A stretch of 64,000 bases of DNA from Actinomycetota bacterium (GTDB lineage Bacteria > Actinomycetota > Acidimicrobiia > Acidimicrobiales > Ilumatobacteraceae), in assembly GCA_016871355.1 (NCBI GenBank), contig VFZC01000001.1:87678-151677 (forward strand). Direction: 5' to 3'. Below, in pieces: positions 15,498 to 22,069 of this stretch (the first letter of the stretch is position 1; each line of letters starts with the position of its first letter). The position numbers and the translations under genes were made by a program. The notes beneath the pieces are model-generated. The model searched no databases. It was not told the DNA's origin and saw only the letters and a program-made list of their open reading frames with translations.

Positions 15498-16762
15498 CTG
15501 CTGCCGACCATCGACGCCTTCACGAGGGCCGACATCGAGTCGAGGGTGAGCGCGCGCGGATTCGTGACGGTGCAGACATCACCGAGTGCGTGAAGGGCGA
15601 TGCGAGCGCAGTCGGCGTCGTCACCGACGATCGTGGCCGCGTGTGCGTAGCGGCCTTCGCCGATTCGACTCTTGCTGTAGCGCGGGAGGTCGTTGAGCGA
15701 GGTGAAGTTGTGGGGAATGCCGACGTCGTCGGCCAGCCGCCGCGTCGCCATGAGCGCCGCATCGGCGGCCTGGACATCGCTCATCCCTCGCGTGTCGACG
15801 CCCATCGCCTGGGCGATGCGGGCGAACTTCCGGTATGCCATCGGTAGGTTCGCCTCCCAGACGGGGAACGTCGCGATCGCGTTGCCGAGGCCGTGGTGGG
15901 TGTCGTAGTGGGCGCTCGTGGCGTGGCTGATCGAGTGCACCGCATCGAGCCCTGCCGAGTTGAAGGCCTGGCCTGCGATGTACTGGGCGTACATCATCCC
16001 TTCGCGAGCGACCGCGTCGTAGCCGTTGCCGACCGCCGGGCGCAGGTGGGTGGTGAGCAACTCGATCGCCTGGAGCGCCTGACCGTGAGAAGGAGTCATC
16101 TCGAGAACCGACACATACGCGCCGACGGCGTGTGCGAGCACGTCGAATCCACAGAAGGCCGTGAGATCACTTGGCATGCTGTAGAACAGCACCGGATCGT
16201 CGATCGCCATCGTCGGTGCCACTGCGTGGGCGAAGCTCGCGAACTTGTGGGGCTTGTCCGGGTCGGTGGTGGTGTCGGTGATCACGAACGCGAAGCTCGT
16301 CTCGGATCCCGTGCCCGCCGTTGTCGACACGGCGATGTGTGGCGGCAGGACGGGATTCTCGAGTGCGAGCGGCCCCTTGAAGTCGGTGATCAGTCGGCCA
16401 TCGTGCGCAGCGACGACGCGCGTCGCCTTGGTGCAGTCGTGCGACGAGCCGCCACCGAGCGAGATGAACGAGTCGCATCGTTCCGACCGGAACACGGCGT
16501 GAGCCGCCATCACATCGCTGTCTTTCGGGTTGGACTGCACCCGATCGAAGACGATCACCTCCACACCGGCCGCTTCCACCTGCGCTCGGATCTCCTCCAC
16601 GATGCCGGTGCCGCGGAGCCCTGTCGTCATCAGCAGCGTGCGTCGGAAGCCGAGCTCGGATGCCGACGCGCCGATCATCTCGTGGGCGCCTGGGCCGAGC
16701 AGCGCCGGCGGCACCGGGTGGAAGTTCTTGATCGGGAAGATGTGGAGGCGACCGACGTCCAT
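15494..16762 (-). CDS. Iron-type (group III) alcohol dehydrogenase, NDMA-dependent methanol dehydrogenase-like
   Basis: A 422-residue protein from Met 16762. It has SLGGGSSHDCTKATRVVAAH (nucleotide binding), STTAGTGSETSFAFVITDTT, and metal ligands in FCGFDVLAHAVGAYV, HSISHATSAHYDTHHGLGNA. The start (FPIKNFHPVPPALLGPGAHE) and FRRTLLMTTGLRGTGIVEE resemble actinobacterial nicotinoprotein Mdo/Mno enzymes, which oxidise methanol or other alcohols with bound NADP(H). Family enzymes bind Zn or Fe. It heads an operon with MoxR and VWA genes, and a Zur-box-like palindrome lies 47 bp upstream. In-frame codons reach 16840, which would run through the operator. Confidence 0.8.
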   Translation of the reverse strand: MDVGRLHIFPIKNFHPVPPALLGPGAHEMIGASASELGFRRTLLMTTGLRGTGIVEEIRAQVEAAGVEVIVFDRVQSNPKDSDVMAAHAVFRSERCDSFISLGGGSSHDCTKATRVVAAHDGRLITDFKGPLALENPVLPPHIAVSTTAGTGSETSFAFVITDTTTDPDKPHKFASFAHAVAPTMAIDDPVLFYSMPSDLTAFCGFDVLAHAVGAYVSVLEMTPSHGQALQAIELLTTHLRPAVGNGYDAVAREGMMYAQYIAGQAFNSAGLDAVHSISHATSAHYDTHHGLGNAIATFPVWEANLPMAYRKFARIAQAMGVDTRGMSDVQAADAALMATRRLADDVGIPHNFTSLNDLPRYSKSRIGEGRYAHAATIVGDDADCARIALHALGDVCTVTNPRALTLDSMSALVKASMVGSR

Positions 16763-16808
16763 GAGAGCCCTCTCGTTCGACGATGACCACTCCGGCCATC
16801 GCAAATGT

Positions 16809-16825
16809 ATCGTAATAGATCCGAT
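16809..16825. promoter_or_regulatory. Zur-box-like operator upstream of the alcohol dehydrogenase operon
   Basis: ATCGTAATAGATCCGAT matches the island consensus at 14 of 17 positions. It lies 47 bp upstream of the dehydrogenase ATG at 16762, a normal operator position. Confidence 0.55.
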
Positions 16826-16849
16826 TCCGTTTCGGTTCAACTCGCTGTG

Positions 16850-17333
16850 TCAGAACGAACTGAGGGCGTACATCGCCTCGGCACCCACCACCGCCCCGAC
16901 GATCAGTTCGCCCGCTCGCCGGGCTCCGGCAAGGTTTCCGGCGGTCGGGCCGAGCTGCAGAGAGCCAATGCAGCGCGGTCGACGAGCACACCACGTCGAC
17001 GTCGCCGATCGGTGCGCTCGCGAGCCAGCCGCCGTCAGCGACGTCGTGTTCGATGATCTCGGCGCGGCGCGGGCCGAACGTCGCGGTGGCCTGACGCGCC
17101 AGCTCGAGCAACACCGGATCGATGTCCACACCGATGTACTTCGAACCGGGGAGACGCCGAAGCAATCGTTCGCCGATGGCCGCCGGCCCACAACACAGAT
17201 CGACCGCGGTCGGACACGCGGTACCAGCGAGTTCCGCGTGCCACTCCACGGCCGAGAGCAGCACGGCGAACCGCTCCTCACGTTGACCGATGTACATCTC
17301 CTGCTGGCGATCCCACGCCTCGATCATGGACAT
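16850..17333 (-). pseudogene. Disrupted SAM-dependent methyltransferase
   Basis: The N-terminal part is clear: AVDLCCGPAAIGERLLRRLP (motif I variant), KYIGVDIDPVLLELAR, and DVDVVCSSTALHWLSAA. After that the frame runs on into unrelated sequence overlapping the dehydrogenase gene. A better continuation (RRAGELIVGAVVGAEAM, stop near 16850) is in another frame. A frameshift plus loss of the C-terminal third is the simplest reading. Its start lies 13 bp from the first of two Zur-box-like palindromes. Confidence 0.6.
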
Positions 17334-17345
17334 GACGCCACCCTA

Positions 17346-17362
17346 ATCGGAATTGTTCCGAT
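17346..17362. promoter_or_regulatory. Zur-box-like operator, copy 1 of the mogA promoter
   Basis: ATCGGAATTGTTCCGAT is a near-perfect 8-1-8 palindrome and the best example in the window; with flanks it reads AATCGG…CCGATT. It lies between the methyltransferase remnant (start 17333) and the mogA-like gene (start 17420). Confidence 0.7.
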
Positions 17363-17373
17363 TTCAAAGATGA

Positions 17374-17390
17374 ATCGGAACAATTCTGAT
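17374..17390. promoter_or_regulatory. Zur-box-like operator, copy 2 of the mogA promoter
   Basis: ATCGGAACAATTCTGAT, read on the minus strand, differs from copy 1 at one position. The two centres are 28 bp apart, between two and three helical turns, and this copy is 30 bp upstream of the mogA GTG. Paired sites suggest cooperative repressor binding. Confidence 0.7.
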
Positions 17391-17419
17391 TGAGCCGCCG
17401 GTCGGCGTAGGCTCCGGTC

Positions 17420-17971
17420 GTGGAACCTCGGGCGACATCGACCATCGCGCTGATCGGGATCGTCACGGTGTCCGACCGGGCAAGTCGTGGCGAGTACGAC
17501 GACCGTGGAGGCCCGGCGATCGATCGGTTCCTCGAAACACATCTGTCGTCGCAGTGGTCTGCGATTCGGCGACTCGTGCCCGACGAGGCACCTGAGATCG
17601 AGGCCTGCTTGCGAGAACTGTGCGACGAAGACGGATGCTGTCTCGTGATCACGACCGGTGGGACCGGGCCAGCCGCACGCGACGTGACGCCGGAGGCGAC
17701 CGAGGCGGTGGCCGACAAGGTGCTACCAGGCTTCGGTGAGCTCATGCGGCAGGTATCGCTCGCCGCGGTGCCGACGGCGATCCTGTCCCGGCAGACCGCC
17801 GTCGTCCGTGGCACCTCGTTGATCGTCAACCTGCCGGGGAAGCCGTCGGCGATCGACGACTGCCTCCGCGCGGTGTTGCCTGCGATCCCCTACTGCATCG
17901 ATCTGATCGGCGGACCGCGCCTCGAGACCTGCGGCGGGATCACCGCGTTTCGTCCGGGTGGTTCGCCGTGA
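17420..17971 (+). CDS. mogA: MogA/MoaB-family molybdopterin adenylyltransferase-like protein
   Basis: A 183-residue protein with IGIVTVSDRASRGEYDDRGG at the start, the ITTGGTGPAARDVTPEAT loop and NLPGKPSAIDDCLRAVLPAI. These are the signatures of MogA, which adenylylates molybdopterin before molybdenum insertion. The DRASRG form is closer to MogA than to MoaB. It is first in an operon with a WD40 and a COG0523 gene (GTGA overlaps) and sits behind two Zur-box-like sites, an unexpected place for a molybdenum cofactor gene. Confidence 0.82.
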   Translation: MEPRATSTIALIGIVTVSDRASRGEYDDRGGPAIDRFLETHLSSQWSAIRRLVPDEAPEIEACLRELCDEDGCCLVITTGGTGPAARDVTPEATEAVADKVLPGFGELMRQVSLAAVPTAILSRQTAVVRGTSLIVNLPGKPSAIDDCLRAVLPAIPYCIDLIGGPRLETCGGITAFRPGGSP

Positions 17972-19050
17972 CGGAGACCGACGGCCTCGTGGGTCTCGGC
18001 CCTGCGGTGTGGAGCGTCGATGCCGGCGACACCATCGCCGACCTCGTCTGGTCACCCACGGACGAACGTCTCGCCGTCGGATGCTCGGGCGGCGACGTGG
18101 CCGTGTTCGACGAGGCAGGCCAGGTGATCGACCGCAGGCTCCGTCACCCGTCGGGAACGTCGTGCGTCACGTGGTTCGGCGGCGACGTCGCCAGCGGCGG
18201 GGTCGACGGTTGGGTCGACGTCGGCGGTCATCGTGAACGACACGTTGGCTGGGTGAGCGCGCTCGCCCCGAGCGACACCGGGCTCGGCGTCGCGCACGGA
18301 CGAGAGATCTCGATCCTCGGCGGCCCCTCCAGCGACCGGCTACCGGCCTCCGTCGCGCAGATCCGCTGGACCACAGGCCCCGGCGAGACCAACCGTCTGA
18401 TCGCCTGCGGACACGGCTACATCGCCGAGTTCGACGCGACGCTCCGACATCGCAACGATGCAAACCTGGTGTGGGGTGGATCCGTCGAGCAGGTCGACTG
18501 GTCACCCGAGGGGCGCTGGGCCGCCGCAAGCACGCGCGGCACGACGAACTACCTGTGGCTCCGCCCGACCGCCGAGGACGGCAGAGTGATCGACCCGCAG
18601 GTGCACGTCCACGTGCTGCCGTGCCCAGCGAGCAACGGACGACTCGTCCGGTTCGACCCCACCGGCCGCCACCTCGGGATCGCGACCAGTGGAGGGCTCG
18701 CCGTGTTCGACCTCGACGACGTCCATCCGATCGCAGGGCCGCCAGGCCGGCTGCTTCCACTGTTCTGCCGCGTCCGCGCATTCTCGTGGTGGCCGGACGC
18801 ACCGGTCGCCGTGCTCGGCGTCGCGACCGACTCCGGCGGTGGAGGCCTGCTCCTCGTGCGATGCGACGAACATGCAGCACCAGTCGGCGTCGTCGACCTC
18901 GGATCTGCGGTCACGGGAATCGCCTGGTCCAGCGGTTCCGACCTCGTCGCCGCCGCATGCGCCGACGGGACGGTGCACGCGCTGCGCCGTATCGAGGACT
19001 GGGACTGGCAGGCCAGCACCGGCGAGCGGGATGCCACGGACCGGCTGTGA
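17968..19050 (+). CDS. WD40-like beta-propeller protein
   Basis: A 360-residue repeat protein with blades such as LVWSPTDERLAVGCSGGDVA, VDWSPEGRWAAASTRGTT, RFDPTGRHLGIATSGGLAVF and IAWSSGSDLVAAACADGTV, which points to about seven blades. It lacks a signal peptide. It is translationally coupled on both sides, overlapping mogA and the COG0523 GTPase gene by 4 bp each. This strongly suggests it works with one or both; it is the counterpart of the WD40 gene at 11422. Confidence 0.82.
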   Translation: MTETDGLVGLGPAVWSVDAGDTIADLVWSPTDERLAVGCSGGDVAVFDEAGQVIDRRLRHPSGTSCVTWFGGDVASGGVDGWVDVGGHRERHVGWVSALAPSDTGLGVAHGREISILGGPSSDRLPASVAQIRWTTGPGETNRLIACGHGYIAEFDATLRHRNDANLVWGGSVEQVDWSPEGRWAAASTRGTTNYLWLRPTAEDGRVIDPQVHVHVLPCPASNGRLVRFDPTGRHLGIATSGGLAVFDLDDVHPIAGPPGRLLPLFCRVRAFSWWPDAPVAVLGVATDSGGGGLLLVRCDEHAAPVGVVDLGSAVTGIAWSSGSDLVAAACADGTVHALRRIEDWDWQASTGERDATDRL

Positions 19051-20255
19051 CGAACCCGGTCTCGACCACCCCGATCGCCACCAAGCTGCCAGTGACCGTG
19101 CTGTCGGGGTTCCTCGGCGCGGGCAAGACCAGCTTGCTCCGCCACGTGCTCACCAACCGCGACCAACTGCGGGTTGCGGTGATCGTCAACGACATGAGCG
19201 AAATCAACGTCGACGCGATGCTGCTGCGGGGCGCCGACGTCATGCGCACCGACGAACAGCTCGTCGAGATGACCAACGGCTGCATCTGCTGCACCCTGCG
19301 AGAGGACCTCGTCGTGGAGATCGCCCGCCTCGCGGCGCAGGGCCGCTTCGACCACCTCGTGATCGAGTCCACCGGGATCAGCGAACCGATGCCGGTCGCC
19401 ACCACCTTCGCCTATCGAGGCGAGGATGGTGCGAGCCTCGGGGACGTCGCCGAGCTCGACACCACGGTCACCGTCATCGACGCCGCCACGATCCTCGACG
19501 AGCTCGGCACCCGAGACCGACTCCCCGACCGCGACCTGGCATCGACCGACGATGACGAGCGACGCATCGCGCACCTCCTCATCGACCAGATCGAGTTCGC
19601 CGACGTCCTCGTGATCAACAAGACCGACCGAGTCGGTCGCCGCCAACTCGACGAGGTCGACGCCCTGCTCACCCATCTGAACCCCGGCGCGATCAAGCTG
19701 CGCGCCACACATGGCCGCGTGCCGCTCACCGAAGTCCTCGCCACCCGCCGCTACTCACCCGAGGCTTCCACCCGACGCGCCGGATGGGCACGAGAGCTCG
19801 CCGGCTTCCACACCCCTGAGGTGGAGAAGTACGGCATCGAGAGCTTCGTCTACCGGCGTCGCGTGCCCTTCCACCCACAACGACTGGCCGAGTTGTTCGA
19901 CCGTGGCCTCCCCGGCGTCGTCCGCTCCAAGGGCACCTGCTGGATCGCATCACGCCTTTTCGTCTGCGGCGTATGGTCCCAGGCCGGAACTGCGATCACC
20001 CTCGAACCCTTCGGACACTGGTTCGCCACCGTCCCGCGCGACGAGTGGCCCGACGACCTGGCAACACGTGACTGGATCGACAGCATCTGGGATCCCGGCG
20101 TCGGCGATTGCCGCCAGGAGATCGCCATCATCGGCCGCAAGCTCAACCGCCCACACCTCGAACGCCTCCTCGATCGCGCCCTGCTCAACCGCCACGAACA
20201 GACCTTGCACCCCGACCGCTGGCTCGCCCTCCCCGACCCACTCCCGGCGTGGTGA
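19047..20255 (+). CDS. COG0523 (CobW/ZNG1-like) metallochaperone GTPase
   Basis: A 402-residue G3E GTPase: Walker A SGFLGAGKTSLLRHVL, switch region NDMSEINVDAMLL, metal motif GCICCTLREDLV (CxCC), Walker B/G3 LVIESTGISEP, and G4 NKTD. The CobW C-terminal domain follows, with a FxFCGVWSQAG-like strand. COG0523 members under Zur (YeiR, ZigA, eukaryotic ZNG1) deliver zinc to client enzymes when zinc is scarce. Context fits a zinc role rather than cobalamin synthesis. GTG 19047 overlaps the WD40 stop. Confidence 0.88.
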   Translation: MTNPVSTTPIATKLPVTVLSGFLGAGKTSLLRHVLTNRDQLRVAVIVNDMSEINVDAMLLRGADVMRTDEQLVEMTNGCICCTLREDLVVEIARLAAQGRFDHLVIESTGISEPMPVATTFAYRGEDGASLGDVAELDTTVTVIDAATILDELGTRDRLPDRDLASTDDDERRIAHLLIDQIEFADVLVINKTDRVGRRQLDEVDALLTHLNPGAIKLRATHGRVPLTEVLATRRYSPEASTRRAGWARELAGFHTPEVEKYGIESFVYRRRVPFHPQRLAELFDRGLPGVVRSKGTCWIASRLFVCGVWSQAGTAITLEPFGHWFATVPRDEWPDDLATRDWIDSIWDPGVGDCRQEIAIIGRKLNRPHLERLLDRALLNRHEQTLHPDRWLALPDPLPAW

Positions 20256-20325
20256 CGGTTCTGCGACCGCGAACTCCGACGACCCACCGTCTCGTCCCCC
20301 GACCGAACCGAAGCATGCCGCCGAC

Positions 20326-20586
20326 TCAGTACTGCGGCAGGAGCAGCGACGGTCGCCTCGGGAACCAGCGTCGCAACGCCTCCGCTGCTGCTGGGGTGGT
20401 ACGTACCCGGTAGGGACGGTGGCGCTCGAGGTGATCGATGTCGTCGACGCCGAGGAGCATGAGGTCGAACGCGTCGTCGGCCCAACCGCCCGGGATCAGA
20501 CGCCGGATGATGCGCCCGCGACGAATACCCGCTCGAACAGTCGGCCAACGCGAGATCCGGCCTCTCTTCGCCCGGGTGGCGAGCGT
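20326..20586 (-). pseudogene. Gene fragment of unknown origin at the right end of the island
   Basis: An 87-codon open frame without a start codon, bounded upstream by an in-frame stop. It has protein-like sequence (WADDAFDLMLLGVDDIDHLE, RTTPAAAEALRRWFPRRP). I do not recognise the family. The lack of a start and the position next to the boundary repeat suggest the end of a gene cut by recombination. The rest of 20256-20668 shows nothing else. Confidence 0.4.
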
Positions 20587-20668
20587 CTATATCGCCCATA
20601 TCGCGAGCGCCGCAGCGAGGGGCACAGCAACTTCGGCCCGTATGCCTTGGTGGCGGGGATGGGAACCG

Positions 20669-20821
<153 letters not shown>

Positions 20822-20869
20822 GAGACTCGGACAGCCTAGAGGTCGGTCGGGTCGGCTCCAACGCCCCGA

Positions 20870-21595
20870 TCAGGACATGTCTCCGCGCTCGCGCGGAATC
20901 AGCCAATCGAGGACTTCCAGCAACTTCTCGCTCAAGCGCTTGGACGCCATCGAGAGGTTGGCGTTGAACTGATCGGCGGTCGCCGTCGGATGGTCGACCA
21001 GATCGGTGATCGCCTTCAGCGCCAGGAACGGCACCGACAACTGCTCGCACACGTACGCAACCGCAGCGGCTTCCATGTCCTTCACCGCGGCACCCGAGGC
21101 GGAAATCAGCAAACGATCGTCGTCGTTCTCGTCGAGCGAATTGCTGGTGGTCACGATGCCCGTCCTCAAACCGAGCGTCGCCGCCATCTGTCGGGCCGGC
21201 AACACCGGGTACGCGCCGATTCCGTATTCACGGAATCCTTCGAGCGCGATGCGTCGATCATGATGTACCACGCAGCCGTCGCTCACATACACGTCGCCGA
21301 TCGCACCGCCGGCGCGCTCCCATCCCCCGGCGGTCCCGGCCGAAATCACCACGTCGGGTCGAAAGCGGTCGATGGCCACATACGTGTTCAGTGCCGCGGG
21401 CTCGGTTCCGATCGAGTCGACACCGAAGCGGCGATCACGCCCGTTCAATGCGATGAGGATCTCGGAGCGGTGTCGCGTAGACGTGAACCAACGAACCACC
21501 AACGGCGCCACACCAGTAGCGGCTTCGGCCGAGAGCGCAGTGAGCACCGGGGACGCCTCGGCACTCATGGCCATCACGACCGCGATGCGCTTCAT
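20870..21595 (-). CDS. 5'-methylthioadenosine/S-adenosylhomocysteine nucleosidase-like protein
   Basis: A 241-residue PNP/UDP-phosphorylase fold protein. It begins RIAVVMAMSAEASPV and has the SAGTAGGWE phosphate/ribose loop, VKDMEAAAVAYVCEQL (the MEAAA ribose-binding motif with catalytic Glu context) and FLALKAITDLVD with the catalytic Asp. These match MTA/SAH nucleosidases, which recycle by-products of SAM-dependent reactions. Sequence drift leaves another nucleoside possible. Confidence 0.82.
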   Translation of the reverse strand: MKRIAVVMAMSAEASPVLTALSAEAATGVAPLVVRWFTSTRHRSEILIALNGRDRRFGVDSIGTEPAALNTYVAIDRFRPDVVISAGTAGGWERAGGAIGDVYVSDGCVVHHDRRIALEGFREYGIGAYPVLPARQMAATLGLRTGIVTTSNSLDENDDDRLLISASGAAVKDMEAAAVAYVCEQLSVPFLALKAITDLVDHPTATADQFNANLSMASKRLSEKLLEVLDWLIPRERGDMS

Positions 21596-21649
21596 GAACG
21601 AATGGTAGAGCCCCGATCGAGGTGCGAACGGCGACTACCGTTCGTACGA

Positions 21650-22063
21650 GTGGGACTCTTCGGACGTTCAAAGAAGGCCAGACAGGCCGAACTCGACGCG
21701 ATGCGCGCGCAGATCGCGGCCATCAGTGACGAGGTGCAATCACTCGTTCGCGGCGAAGCCTCGCAACGGGAACAACTCGAGACCCTCCTCAACCGGCTCA
21801 ACGGGCTCGACGCGCGCATCGTGCAAGTGGGTCACGAGGTCACCCACCAACTCGGCGAATTGTCGGGCGACATCGACACGCTGTCCGTGCGCTCGAACCA
21901 ACTGGCCGCCGACATGGGTGAGTTGACCGCGCTTCCGCACATGGTCGACGGGGTGAAGAGCGATCAGGCTCGGCTCGCCAACGAGCAGGCGCGCTACGAG
22001 ATCGCCTTCCGCCAAGATCTGGCCGAGATCGTCGAGATGCTCACCAAGCGTCGTTCGGCCTGA
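21650..22063 (+). CDS. Coiled-coil protein of unknown function
   Basis: A 137-residue protein from GTG 21650 with a short basic start (GLFGRSKKARQAELDA). Almost continuous heptad-like helices follow (LETLLNRLNGLDARIVQVGH, ELSGDIDTLSVRSNQLAADM, FRQDLAEIVEMLTKRRS). No cysteine, membrane or signal sequence is present. It is convergent with the UPF0182 gene, 6 bp apart. The start could be another GTG upstream, but the sequence before 21650 does not look like protein. Confidence 0.6.
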   Translation: MGLFGRSKKARQAELDAMRAQIAAISDEVQSLVRGEASQREQLETLLNRLNGLDARIVQVGHEVTHQLGELSGDIDTLSVRSNQLAADMGELTALPHMVDGVKSDQARLANEQARYEIAFRQDLAEIVEMLTKRRSA

Positions 22064-22069
22064 CGACGA

